Assembly: GCA_910585905.1 (NCBI GenBank) | Contig: CAJUID010000009.1 | Coordinates: 1 to 64,000 of the forward strand | DNA length: 64,000 nucleotides | Direction of reading: 5' to 3' | Origin: an uncultured Lachnospiraceae bacterium | Lineage (GTDB): Bacteria; Bacillota; Clostridia; Lachnospirales; Lachnospiraceae | Shown here: positions 35,154 through 44,133 of the stretch, in pieces | Position numbering within the stretch: position 1 is the stretch's first letter | Layout: the number at the start of each line of letters is the position of its first letter | The notes under the pieces: model-generated | Told to the model about the DNA's origin: nothing | Seen by the model: the letters and a program-made list of their open reading frames with translations, nothing else | Databases searched by the model: none | Made by a program: the position numbers and the translations under genes

Positions 35154-35894
35154 ATGAGAGATTTAAATGCTTATGAAAATTTTTATGGAACAAAATCATT
35201 TGAAGAGATACAAGTTGTTTACCGTAGAAGAAAAATGTTGCAAGTAATGAGGAAATATAAGCATGATCACATTTTGGAGATTGGCTGTGGTACAGACCCA
35301 CTATTTGCACATATGGATGATTATTTATCTATGGCAGTGGTGGAGCCAGGAAATGGTTTTTATGAACATGCCTGTGAGTTATCAAAAGAGGACAGCAGGA
35401 TAACATGTTATAAAGGATTTTTTGAGGATGAGGTTAAGAATCTTTTGGAAAATCAGCCCCCATTTGACTTCATTGCGGCAAGTATGTTGGCTGAATTAGA
35501 GGATATCGACAGAGGATATCAAGCTCTTTACAATATATGTTCCGAAAAGACAATATTGTATTTATGTGTATCAAATGCTGAATCGTTGCATCGGCTTGTG
35601 GCATATGAGGCTGGACTGATTAAGGATATCGCCGAAATATCTGGGCGCGGTGAAAAGCTACTGCAACGAAGAGGACCATATACCATGGACGAGTTGTGTA
35701 CTCAGATAGAAAAAAATGGATTTGAGATCATTGAAAAAGGAAGTTATTTCCCTAAGCTATTTACACATCAGCAGATGCAGAATATGTTGGAACAAAATAT
35801 TATTACGAAGGATGTTTTGGATGGAATGTATAATATGGAGAAATATCTTCCTCGGTATGGTTCTGAAATATATGCTGCATGTGTAAAAAAATAA
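35154..35894 (+). CDS. class I SAM-dependent methyltransferase (first of two paralogs)
   Basis: A 246-residue methyltransferase with SAM motif ILEIGCGTDPLF (~39-50), an acidic VVEPGNGFY after strand 2, and a Cys-containing ILYLCVSN at strand 5. The long C-terminal helix region (YEAGLIKDIAEISGRGEK, YTMDELCTQIEKNGF, GSYFPKLFTHQQM) is shared almost motif for motif with the gene at 36945. ATG 35154 follows AGAAGGA; the longer frame from 35115 lacks a ribosome binding site. The target is probably a glycan hydroxyl or amine; the substrate is unknown. Confidence 0.78.
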   Translation: MRDLNAYENFYGTKSFEEIQVVYRRRKMLQVMRKYKHDHILEIGCGTDPLFAHMDDYLSMAVVEPGNGFYEHACELSKEDSRITCYKGFFEDEVKNLLENQPPFDFIAASMLAELEDIDRGYQALYNICSEKTILYLCVSNAESLHRLVAYEAGLIKDIAEISGRGEKLLQRRGPYTMDELCTQIEKNGFEIIEKGSYFPKLFTHQQMQNMLEQNIITKDVLDGMYNMEKYLPRYGSEIYAACVKK

Positions 35895-35949
35895 TGTGTT
35901 TGATGATATTTGGGCTAATGGTAGATATAAGGCAAGGAGGAGAAATAGT

Positions 35950-36939
35950 ATGAGCAACAATGTAAAAGAATATGGTGGTTATCTGCCAATTGAGCTGCCC
36001 TTTTGGAATAAAGAGTATTTTGCAGGGGTTCCAGAGAAAGATATTGTTCGGTTAAATTGTGGCCGCAGTGCATTTTGGTATGCATTAAATGATATCAAGC
36101 CATCAAAACTATATGTGCCGTATTTAAATTGTGATAATTCTACGGATCCTGCAGATGCTCTTGGAATTCCATATGAGTATTATAATTTGGATTTTGATTT
36201 AACCCCAAAAGGTATACAGCCAATGCCAGATGAAGCAGTTATTTGGATAAATTATTATGGAAACGCCTCGCAGGAACAGATTGATAAGGTAAGGGCATTA
36301 TGTAGTAACACAAATCTTATTATTGATAATTGCCATGCTTTCTTCTCAGAACCTTTAGATGGGATGTATAATTGCTATTCTGCACGCAAATTCTTTGGTG
36401 TGTGCGATGGTGCTTATATTATAAAGGAAAATATACCCAAAATATCTTTATCTAAATCGGAGTCATCTAGCTACATGCATTTTATATTGGCTTCTCTGGA
36501 AAAAGGTACAAATGCCCTTTATCCAGAAAATTTAGAGAATGAAGAACGTTTGGGAAAAGAAGTTTTAGAGATGTCAGAATTGACAAAGAAAATTCTATCT
36601 TCTATTGATTATGAGCGAATTAAGAAAACTAGAAAAAATAATATGCTTTGTTTACATAGTATTCTAGAAAAATATAACGAGTTCGAAGTAAATGTACAAT
36701 CAGAGACACACATGTATTATCCATTGCTTATTACAAATGATGCGATTAGGCAGAGGATAGTTGATCGGCATATCTATACGCCAACATGGTGGAGGCATGT
36801 GCCAGATTACTTCCAAGGAAATACATTGGAGACAAAATTATCAAAATATATGCTTATGATTCCAATGGATCAGAGATATAGTGAAAGTGATATGAGGGAT
36901 GTCGCAAAAATAATAATAGAAGAATATGGGAGGTGTTAG
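35950..36939 (+). CDS. divergent DegT-like PLP-dependent aminotransferase
   Basis: A 329-residue protein that keeps the outline of the DegT family in altered form: RLNCGRSAFWYALN where substrate-side residues lie, VWINYYGNAS, LIIDNCHAFFSE (family: IEDCAQAHG) and CYSARKFFGVCDGAYII where the PLP-lysine motif is expected, so the Lys seems kept while the flanking glycines differ. It is shorter than the ~370 of true DegT enzymes. It may be an aminotransferase with another substrate, or a non-catalytic relative. It sits between two paralogous methyltransferases. ATG 35950 follows AAGGAGGAGA; the next gene starts 5 bases after its stop. Confidence 0.65.
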   Translation: MSNNVKEYGGYLPIELPFWNKEYFAGVPEKDIVRLNCGRSAFWYALNDIKPSKLYVPYLNCDNSTDPADALGIPYEYYNLDFDLTPKGIQPMPDEAVIWINYYGNASQEQIDKVRALCSNTNLIIDNCHAFFSEPLDGMYNCYSARKFFGVCDGAYIIKENIPKISLSKSESSSYMHFILASLEKGTNALYPENLENEERLGKEVLEMSELTKKILSSIDYERIKKTRKNNMLCLHSILEKYNEFEVNVQSETHMYYPLLITNDAIRQRIVDRHIYTPTWWRHVPDYFQGNTLETKLSKYMLMIPMDQRYSESDMRDVAKIIIEEYGRC

Positions 36940-36944
36940 GGAAG

Positions 36945-37697
36945 ATGTCTTTTGATATAGATTTGTATGAAAAACAGTTTCTAAATGATTACCAGAGCGG
37001 AGATTTTGAAAATACACTTACAGAATATAGAAAGAAAAAAATAAAGGAGATTCTTAAGGGATATTCTACAAAAAATATTCTAGAAATTGGCTGTGGTATG
37101 GAACCCTTCTTTCTTGTGTATCAGGACTTTGAAAAAATGACAGTGGTTGAGCCAGCTAATGCAATGTATCAGAGTGCAGTAAAGCATAGGAAAGAAGTTT
37201 TAGGAGATATTGAGTGTATTCATGATTTTATAGAAAACAGGGTAGATGAGCTGAAGGACAAAAAGTTTGATTTTATTTTATTGATTGGATTGATACACGA
37301 AGTAGAGGATCCGAATAGGCTAATGGATGCGGTAAATAGATTATGTAGCAAAGATAGTTATGTTTTGATTACTACAAATAATCCATATTCTTTTCATTTA
37401 ACGCTTGCTTATGAGGCAGGAATGATTCCACAACTTGGGATATTGACAGATAAAGCGAAGTCCTTTCAGAGAAATTCTGCTTTTACAATGGACGAAATGA
37501 AAAAGCTTGCACAGAATCATGGCTTTTCTGTAGTTGAAGAGGGGTCTTATTTTATCAAGCCATTTTCTCATGGTCAGATGAAAAAAATTGTGGATAACCA
37601 ACTTATTGGAAGAGAGGTTTTGGATGGTCTAGATGGGTTGACAAAATATATACCGGAACTGGGAGCTGAAAATTATTGTGTAGCAAGATTAAGCTAG
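36945..37697 (+). CDS. class I SAM-dependent methyltransferase (second paralog)
   Basis: A 250-residue paralog of the gene at 35154: SAM motif ILEIGCGMEPFF (~42-53), VVEPANAMYQ, LLIGLIHEVEDPNR, then YEAGMIPQLG, FTMDEMKKLAQNHGF, GSYFIKPFSHGQM and VLDGLDGLTKYIPELGAENY. The similar C-terminal halves suggest related substrates. ATG 36945 follows GGGAGGTG at 9 bases. The shared layout points to a local duplication around the DegT-like gene. Confidence 0.78.
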   Translation: MSFDIDLYEKQFLNDYQSGDFENTLTEYRKKKIKEILKGYSTKNILEIGCGMEPFFLVYQDFEKMTVVEPANAMYQSAVKHRKEVLGDIECIHDFIENRVDELKDKKFDFILLIGLIHEVEDPNRLMDAVNRLCSKDSYVLITTNNPYSFHLTLAYEAGMIPQLGILTDKAKSFQRNSAFTMDEMKKLAQNHGFSVVEEGSYFIKPFSHGQMKKIVDNQLIGREVLDGLDGLTKYIPELGAENYCVARLS

Positions 37698-37708
37698 GAG
37701 GGCAGAAC

Positions 37709-38956
37709 ATGTTCAATGATTATAGAATATTGGCGGAACCTGAAATGATATTGGAAAAGAAAATAATAATATATGGATGTGGTTCCTCAGGACAGCGTTT
37801 ATTTCAGTTAATGGAAATTTTAGGGTGTAATATTATAGGTTTTTGTGATTCGGATGTGAAGAAAAAAGGCAAAAAGTTCGTTGGAGTAAATGTTTGGCAT
37901 AAGTCAGACTTACCTTCAATGCTTGATGGGGAAACCATTATTATAGTTGCATCTGTATTTTATGATGAGATTATTAAGGAGTTAACTGACATTGTGGAGG
38001 GGGAGGTTGTTTTTACAAAGTATGCCTTTGGATTGTCACTTTGGCTAAATTATAAATCAATGAATTTTGAATTGCGTGATGTCATTTTAGAATATATGGA
38101 AAATTGGAAGAAGATGGAATTTGCGTGTATGGAGGATTTTTGTAAGAAAGAGTCTATCAAACATCAAATGGCTCTTTATCATAACAGCGTTTTAATCTAT
38201 CAGCCAGGCAAGACGGGAAGTATGTCTTTATGGAGAACATGCGAAAGCTATGGTATAAGTTCAGTAGATGTGCATATATTAAATCCATATAGTTCTAATA
38301 TTAGATACATAGAGTGGTGTCAGCAGGCATGTAAAAGATTTCAAGGAAAAATAATTGTTCCAATTCGGGAACCAATTGCGAGAGATATTAGTAATTACTT
38401 TCAATTGCTTGCACTGAGTCCAGCAATTGTTGAAGAACTTTTTGATGTTCATGAGTTTTACGAAGGTTTTCATAAAATATATTATGATTATCTGATTAAG
38501 GAAAATGAAACGGAATTTAATGGATATCCTATTACTAATGATGCTTATAACTATAGGAGAGAGGGGTATGTAAAGTATGGATATGAATTTGACTTTTTTG
38601 AGATTGAATTGAAGAGGTATTTTGGGATTGATGTGATGAAACATTCATTTGATACCCAAAGGGGGTATTCTATTATAAAAGAGAAAGGTATAGAAATATT
38701 ATTGATCCAGCTTGAAAAGATGAATGAGTTAGAGGGAGTGGTAGGGGAATTTCTTAACATACCTAATTTTAAATTAAATTCGACCAATGTAGGTAGTGAA
38801 AAGGAGTATAGATATTTATATCAAATATTTAAGAATAATATCAAAATGAAACAGGAGTATGTTGATTTTTATTATAAAAATAATGTCGCGATGGAGCATT
38901 TCTATTCGGAGGATCAGAGAAATCATTTTTATAATAAGTGGATAAAATATATGTAA
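37709..38956 (+). CDS. sulfotransferase-like protein with N-terminal Rossmann-like module
   Basis: A 415-residue protein. Residues ~15-125 are the recurrent module (IIIYGCGSSGQRLFQL, GFCDSDVKKKGKKF, IIIVASVFYDEIIKEL). The second part has a sulfotransferase-type phosphate loop, LIYQPGKTGSMSLWRT (~162-177), and a later IIVPIREPIARDISNYF (~214-230) that fits the 3'-phosphate-binding segment, followed by a helix-rich tail ending in NKWIKYM. It resembles 'putative capsular polysaccharide synthesis' proteins of the NKWYS type. With the gene at 26874 it makes two possible sulfation enzymes. ATG 37709 follows TAGGAGGG. Confidence 0.68.
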   Translation: MFNDYRILAEPEMILEKKIIIYGCGSSGQRLFQLMEILGCNIIGFCDSDVKKKGKKFVGVNVWHKSDLPSMLDGETIIIVASVFYDEIIKELTDIVEGEVVFTKYAFGLSLWLNYKSMNFELRDVILEYMENWKKMEFACMEDFCKKESIKHQMALYHNSVLIYQPGKTGSMSLWRTCESYGISSVDVHILNPYSSNIRYIEWCQQACKRFQGKIIVPIREPIARDISNYFQLLALSPAIVEELFDVHEFYEGFHKIYYDYLIKENETEFNGYPITNDAYNYRREGYVKYGYEFDFFEIELKRYFGIDVMKHSFDTQRGYSIIKEKGIEILLIQLEKMNELEGVVGEFLNIPNFKLNSTNVGSEKEYRYLYQIFKNNIKMKQEYVDFYYKNNVAMEHFYSEDQRNHFYNKWIKYM

Positions 38957-39037
38957 CTTTAATAGTTTTGTTTAGAACAAGAACTGGAAATAAGGTACTT
39001 TCATTAGATTTGAGCTTACAGCGAAGGAGATTTATAT

Positions 39038-40960
39038 ATGAATATGACAATATTTGATTATAATATGTCGTTATTATCAAAAGAAAAAAAGTATTATATA
39101 TTAGGTTGTGATGACAGTGCCAGGCAATTTGCTATTCGGCTTCTGAATTCTGGAGTTTATTTTCATGGTTTTGTAGTTTTAAATAATGTATTGGAGCAAG
39201 GTTGTCGATTATGGAATAAGCCAATTATTGATATTCAGGAATGCCTTGAGTGTTCGGATATTATGATAATAACTTCATACATAAGCTATCTTCAGGATAA
39301 GGAAGTTTTAAAGAAATATAGGCTAGATGCAAAATTGATAAAATTTGAAATATTAAAGCCATGTATCACTGATGCATCTGGGGTTGTAATTTATGGGACT
39401 GGTTCGCAAGGTGAAGAAATATTTCAAGCTTGTTCTGACTTGATTAATGTTTGCTATTTTAGTAATTCTAATGAAAATCGTTGGGGAAATTATTTTTGTG
39501 GAAGAAAGATTATTTCTCCACAGGAAATAACAAACTTACCGGATGATACAGTTATTATAATAGCCAGTAATGCATATCAAAAAATACATGACAGTTTATT
39601 AGAATGCCATATTGAAGATGACAGGATATACTGTCTAGAAAATGGGGCATTGAGATTTTGCCAATCTTATATAATTGAAAATTCGTTTTTGATATCTAAA
39701 TTAATGTTTTTGTTACAAAATAATAAAAATATGGTTCTTTATGGAGAAGAGGCTATTGTGGAGAAGATTCGAGAAAAGTTTGAATTATTAGATTTTTATA
39801 ATATCGAGACGATAGGCCGGAAAAGTAAGGAAGAGGATGGGAGTTTATTTCAGTTATTGTATTTTGATTGGAAAGAAAAAATTTGTTTACTTGCGGATGA
39901 TATGAACATAAGAAGCATGGAGTTAATAGATAAAATAGGTATTCCAGTAAAAAATATTTACTGGTTAAAAAATTGTGATGAGTACCAAAAGTATGACCAT
40001 ATTAAAAAATATAAATATGTTGCAGATCCTACGCTTGGTTATTCGGCGGTAGTATTAGGAAAGGGCGAGGAAGGCGAAGCGGAATATTCTGGTTTTGTAA
40101 AATATGAGTATAAAGATGATAGTAATAATATATGTACTATTTTGACATTAGGTGGCTCTACTACACAAAGTTTTTTTGTACGTGAGCCAACATGGAGTGA
40201 ATGCCTATCCCGTATTTTGACAAAAAAGAAGATTCCACACAGAATTTTATGCGGAGGGATTGGAGGGTATTCCAATATTCAGGAATTTTTAAAATTAACA
40301 CGAGATGGAATTATGTTGCAGCCAGATATTGTTTTAAGTTATAGCGGGGTAAATAATACGAACTGGCTTATGGATGAGGAATATCCTTTTATTCATAGAT
40401 ATCAGAGAGCAATTTTTGATAAACTAAAAGTAAAAAGACATATTAAGGTTGGCGTAGATGATATATCATTGTCTGCTTCAGTAAACTATGGGATTAAAGA
40501 TCAGGAATATAATCCATTTCAATTTTGGCTTATGTATGAGAGATTAATGAATAGTGTTTGTAAAGAATTGTCAATTACATTTAAAGCATATCTACAGCCA
40601 ATACTTTTTTCAAAACCAGTGTTTGATGAATATGATCAGGAATTATTGCTGGGTATGTTTGGTATTACAGCAAAAACGTCTGAAGATATGTATCAATATG
40701 CCGAGGATATCACACAAAAATATAGTAGAGATGTTAAGAATGCGCTTTTATTTAGAGAAGAAGTAAAAGAATATAGCAATATTTATCCAGATTGGCTTGT
40801 CGATTTTTCTCATATTATGGACAATAAAGAAAAGGTATATATGGATGAAGCCCACGTTTATGAATGTGGAAATGAGATTATTGCTGAATGTATTTACGAG
40901 TCTATTTCACATGATATAACAAAACTATCGCATATAGATAATTGTGTAAGAAGGGAGTAA
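39038..40960 (+). CDS. SGNH-hydrolase-like protein with tandem Rossmann-like modules
   Basis: A 640-residue protein. Two to three copies of the Rossmann-like module open it: ~14-110 (YYILGCDDSARQFAIRLL), ~118-215 (VVIYGTGSQGEEIFQAC, TVIIIASNAYQKI), and a weak third (~228-320, MVLYGEEAIVEKI). Residues ~365-630 are an SGNH esterase/acyltransferase-type domain: LTLGGSTTQSF with the nucleophile Ser near 374, GGIGGYSN, YSGVNNTNW and a C-terminal DEAHVYECGNEIIA with Asp/His. Such domains add or remove O-acetyl groups on glycans. No signal peptide, so a cytoplasmic role fits. ATG 39038 follows GAAGGAG. Confidence 0.72.
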   Translation: MNMTIFDYNMSLLSKEKKYYILGCDDSARQFAIRLLNSGVYFHGFVVLNNVLEQGCRLWNKPIIDIQECLECSDIMIITSYISYLQDKEVLKKYRLDAKLIKFEILKPCITDASGVVIYGTGSQGEEIFQACSDLINVCYFSNSNENRWGNYFCGRKIISPQEITNLPDDTVIIIASNAYQKIHDSLLECHIEDDRIYCLENGALRFCQSYIIENSFLISKLMFLLQNNKNMVLYGEEAIVEKIREKFELLDFYNIETIGRKSKEEDGSLFQLLYFDWKEKICLLADDMNIRSMELIDKIGIPVKNIYWLKNCDEYQKYDHIKKYKYVADPTLGYSAVVLGKGEEGEAEYSGFVKYEYKDDSNNICTILTLGGSTTQSFFVREPTWSECLSRILTKKKIPHRILCGGIGGYSNIQEFLKLTRDGIMLQPDIVLSYSGVNNTNWLMDEEYPFIHRYQRAIFDKLKVKRHIKVGVDDISLSASVNYGIKDQEYNPFQFWLMYERLMNSVCKELSITFKAYLQPILFSKPVFDEYDQELLLGMFGITAKTSEDMYQYAEDITQKYSRDVKNALLFREEVKEYSNIYPDWLVDFSHIMDNKEKVYMDEAHVYECGNEIIAECIYESISHDITKLSHIDNCVRRE

Positions 40961-40962
40961 AA

Positions 40963-42810
40963 ATGTATATATTAGGAATATCTGGTTTATACCATGATTC
41001 TGCAGCTGCATTGATCTGCGACGGGGAAATTGTTGCGGCGGCGCAGGAGGAGCGTTTTACAAGGGTCAAACATGATGCCCGTATTCCGGCAAATGCCATC
41101 CGGTACTGCTTAAAGCAGGGCGGTATTGCGGCGGAGGATTTGGAGGCAGTTGTCTACTATGACCAGCCTCTTCTGACCCTGGACCGTTTTTTAAAGAATG
41201 CCTTGGCCCTGGGGGAGGAAGCGGGGGCTTTGGTAGAGCGGACCTACCCGGATTTATTTGCCCGGAAACTCTGGATCCACAGGCAGATTGAGGCTGCAGC
41301 CGGCGGGCTTGGAAAACAGGGGAAGCTGTTTGTTACAAAGCACCATATCTCCCATGCGGCATCCGCATTTTACCCGTCACCGTTTGAAAAAGCGGTTGTG
41401 CTGACGGTTGACGGTGTTGGCGAGTGGACAACCACTGCAGTCGGCGTTGGGGATGGGAACAGCCTTATGCTGTATGAGGAGATAAAGTACCCGCATTCCA
41501 TCGGGTTACTCTACAGTGCGTTTACCTATTTCTGCGGTTTTAAGGTAAATTCGGGCGACTATAAGTTTATGGGGCTGGCACCGTACGGGAAGCCTGTTTA
41601 CTATGATGTTATCCGGGAAAAGATGGTTGACATAAAGGAGGACGGCTCTTACCGCCTAAATATGGAGTATTTTGATTACCATAAGGGCGGCACGATGATC
41701 AACGAGGTAAAGTTTTCGGAGCTCTTTGGCGGTGGGAGGAGGCAGCCGGAATCCAGGATTACACAGCGTGAGATGGATATCGCCGCTTCCGTCCAGAAGA
41801 TCACGGAGGAGATGGTCATACTCCTTGCGCGCCATGCAAAGGAGAAGTACGGGGATGGGGTCCAGAACCTGTGCCTTGCGGGAGGTGTGGCTTTAAATTG
41901 CGTGGCCAACGGGAAGCTGCAGAAGGCGGGCATATTTAAAAATATCTGGATACAGCCTGCCGCGGGTGATGCGGGCGGCGCCCTTGGTGCGGCACTGTAT
42001 ACATATTATGCGCATTTTGGGAAAGAACGTTTGCCGGAGGAGGGCGACAGCCAAAAGGGGAGCCTGTTAGGCCCGGCCTTTGCTTCGGGTGAGATAGAAG
42101 ATTATCTGAAAGGAAGCGGATATCCTTATCACTTGTGCAGTAATAAGGAAGAGAAGGCGGCGCTCCTTGCAAGGCTCCTGTCTGAGGAAAGGATCGTCGG
42201 CGTGGCGCAGGGGCGCATGGAGTTTGGGCCAAGGGCGCTTGGGAACCGCAGCATCCTTGCGGACTGCCGTTCACCTTACATGCAGTCGAGGATCAACCTA
42301 AAAATCAAATACCGGGAATCCTTCCGGCCATTTGCGCCGCTTGTGCTTGCCGAGCGGGAAGCGGAGTATTTTGACCTGCCATGTGACAGCCCATATATGT
42401 TAAAAGTAGGGGATGTGCAGCCGGGGAGGAGGGAGCCGTTTGACCTGGAGGGGCTTTTGTCCGACCGGGAAGGGGACATGCTTCAGGTTGTATCGGAGCC
42501 GCGCTCTGATATCCCAGCCGTGACACATGTGGATTACAGCGCAAGGATACAGACGGTGGACCGGGGTCGAAACCCGGAGCTGTACGGAATCCTGTCGGAA
42601 TATGAGAAGCTGACGGGGTGTGCAGTCCTTGTAAATACATCGTTTAATGTGCGCGGTGAGCCGATCGTGTGCACGCCCAAAGATGCCTATGAGTGTTTTA
42701 TGAGGACGGATATGGATGTATTGGTACTGGAGGATGCGGTGCTCTACAAGGAGGAGCAGCCGGAATTTGAAGAGACAGAGGACTGGAGGGAAAAATATGC
42801 GCTGGACTGA
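40963..42810 (+). CDS. carbamoyltransferase (NodU/CmcH family)
   Basis: A 615-residue enzyme that transfers carbamoyl from carbamoyl phosphate, via carbamoyl-adenylate, to a hydroxyl, probably of a glycan sugar. Motifs: ILGISGLYHDSAAAL, AAAQEERFTRVKHDARIP, HHISHAASAFYPSPFE (metal-site His residues), LTVDGVGEWTT, LCLAGGVALNCVANGK, QPAAGDAGGALGAAL, and in the C-terminal domain GRMEFGPRALGNRSI and LVNTSFNVRGEPIVC. Length is typical. The gene is plainly GC-richer than its neighbours (GCGG/CCGG-rich codons), a sign of separate acquisition. ATG 40963 follows AAGGGA. Confidence 0.93.
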   Translation: MYILGISGLYHDSAAALICDGEIVAAAQEERFTRVKHDARIPANAIRYCLKQGGIAAEDLEAVVYYDQPLLTLDRFLKNALALGEEAGALVERTYPDLFARKLWIHRQIEAAAGGLGKQGKLFVTKHHISHAASAFYPSPFEKAVVLTVDGVGEWTTTAVGVGDGNSLMLYEEIKYPHSIGLLYSAFTYFCGFKVNSGDYKFMGLAPYGKPVYYDVIREKMVDIKEDGSYRLNMEYFDYHKGGTMINEVKFSELFGGGRRQPESRITQREMDIAASVQKITEEMVILLARHAKEKYGDGVQNLCLAGGVALNCVANGKLQKAGIFKNIWIQPAAGDAGGALGAALYTYYAHFGKERLPEEGDSQKGSLLGPAFASGEIEDYLKGSGYPYHLCSNKEEKAALLARLLSEERIVGVAQGRMEFGPRALGNRSILADCRSPYMQSRINLKIKYRESFRPFAPLVLAEREAEYFDLPCDSPYMLKVGDVQPGRREPFDLEGLLSDREGDMLQVVSEPRSDIPAVTHVDYSARIQTVDRGRNPELYGILSEYEKLTGCAVLVNTSFNVRGEPIVCTPKDAYECFMRTDMDVLVLEDAVLYKEEQPEFEETEDWREKYALD

Positions 42811-43150
42811 TATGGATGAGAAAGAGATGATAAAGGCATGGGCAGCGGAGGAATATTCGGAAGAGATACAGCGGGAATATCTGCCGCAGCCGGATGTCTG
42901 CAGGGAGAGCTACTGGGCAGACTATGATAATGGCGGGAACCTTATGGAATATGATTTTTCTTCTATCTCGGAATTATTGGTTTTGTTAGAAGCTGAATTG
43001 CCAGAGAAAAAGATGGAAGATTTATTTAAACCTATAGCTGTAGCAACATTTAAGCAGCGTGCTAGAGAATCAGTAGACGGAAGGATTTTGACGGAGGCTG
43101 GGGAAGAGGTAGGCAAGATGGAAATACCAGAGTTTGTATATATTTTCTAA
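42797..43150 (+). CDS. hypothetical acidic protein, 117 residues
   Basis: Overlaps the carbamoyltransferase by 14 bases and follows GGAGGG, so it is translationally coupled. The product is acidic and Tyr/Trp-rich at the N-terminus, with no recognised domain, signal peptide or membrane segment. The first ~45 codons share the GC-rich style of the carbamoyltransferase, while from about 42950 on the sequence turns AT-rich; the gene may thus be a join of two origins, the acquired segment ending inside it. Confidence 0.6.
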   Translation: MRWTDMDEKEMIKAWAAEEYSEEIQREYLPQPDVCRESYWADYDNGGNLMEYDFSSISELLVLLEAELPEKKMEDLFKPIAVATFKQRARESVDGRILTEAGEEVGKMEIPEFVYIF

Positions 43151-43303
43151 AAGGGGATGGATTACTTAAACCGAAAGGAATACTATCCAGGATTTTTTTA
43201 TGTACTTGGAAAGAAAAAATAGGTTTTCGCTTGCAAGGAGGAAGTATTTATAGTAGAGGGGATCATAGAAATGATATGGGCAGCGAGTGACAGTTGGGCA
43301 ACT

Positions 43304-43322
43304 TAATAATTATAAATTATTA
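43304..43322. repeat. perfect AT-only palindrome before the recombinase-like gene
   Basis: TAATAATT-ATA-AATTATTA, 8-base arms, 42 bases before the start of the recombinase-like gene. It could be an operator or a recombinase core-binding pair, but AT-only palindromes also arise by chance. Confidence 0.3.
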
Positions 43323-43363
43323 TTTGAATACACAATGCTTTTAAATTATAGGGGAGGCGTTTA

Positions 43364-44101
43364 ATGGCTACTAATATAACAAAAAAACGCATAATGGATT
43401 TTGCCCTTTCTTTGAAAGTTCAGCAGAGGAGTGCCAATACAATAACTTCATATACAACAAATATCCGGAAATTAGAGCTTTTTTTAGATGGCAAGGAACT
43501 TACAAAGGAGCAGATACTTGCATATAAAAAATGGCTCTCTGATCAGGGATTTAAACAGCGCACGATTAATGCCTATCTTGCTGCTGTAAATCAGTTTTGT
43601 GATGTAATGGGGTGGAAAGAGATGAAAGTAGTATTAGATCCTATCAGTCAGGATGTCACAGAGGAAACCAGAAAACAGATGTCGTCATCAAGTTATGGGA
43701 AAATAGTTTATACGGCACTCCAAAATGGCAAGGAAAGGCTTGCGATGATGATACAGGTTTTATTTCTGATGGATTTAAGATTTTGTGAACTTGAAAGATT
43801 CACAGTAGAAGCCTTGGAAAAAGGAGAAGTAGATGTTGTCAGGAAACATCAAAATAGAAAAATCCCAATACCGGAAAAAGTTTTGAAGGATCTGCGTACA
43901 TATATAAAGCATGAACAGATAATTTCGGGGATTATTTTTCGGACTAGCAATGGGGCGCCTATTGATAGGTCAAATTTCAGAAAGGATATTAAGAAAATAT
44001 GTGTGCTTGCTGGCGTGGAGGAAGAACTGGGCTCTATTCAGCATTTGAAGAATGTTGTTATGGATGAGAGTCCTTATTATGGACTTAAAAAATGGGAGTA
44101 A
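43364..44101 (+). CDS. tyrosine-recombinase-like protein lacking the C-terminal catalytic end
   Basis: A 245-residue protein with an integrase-like N-terminal SAM-like domain (~5-95; TITSYTTNIRKLELFL, RTINAYLAAVNQF) and the start of the catalytic domain. DLRFCELERF gives the first Arg; VRKHQNRKIPIPEKV the beta-hairpin Lys. At the place of the H-x-x-R box it has HLKN, and it ends ~20 residues later with no H/W box or C-terminal nucleophile Tyr region (only SPYYGL). It is thus ~50 residues shorter than active enzymes and probably cannot recombine DNA; a DNA-binding regulatory role or decay are the options. It has a clean ribosome binding site (GGGGAGG). Confidence 0.78.
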   Translation: MATNITKKRIMDFALSLKVQQRSANTITSYTTNIRKLELFLDGKELTKEQILAYKKWLSDQGFKQRTINAYLAAVNQFCDVMGWKEMKVVLDPISQDVTEETRKQMSSSSYGKIVYTALQNGKERLAMMIQVLFLMDLRFCELERFTVEALEKGEVDVVRKHQNRKIPIPEKVLKDLRTYIKHEQIISGIIFRTSNGAPIDRSNFRKDIKKICVLAGVEEELGSIQHLKNVVMDESPYYGLKKWE

Positions 44102-44133
44102 TGTTTTGAGAGAATTTTGATAGGAGGATTATC

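Noticed and set aside
29774..36939. the DegT-type genes as source of 2-aminoethylphosphonate (a transaminase acting on phosphonoacetaldehyde)
   Set aside because: Neither resembles PhnW-type enzymes, the first belongs to the FdtA cassette, and the Fe-ADH beside Ppd points to hydroxyethylphosphonate.
41676..42640. antisense frames opposite the carbamoyltransferase
   Set aside because: Caused by its high GC content; no signals.
43151..43363. invertible promoter controlled by the recombinase-like gene
   Set aside because: No long inverted repeats flank a promoter here, and the recombinase lacks its catalytic end.
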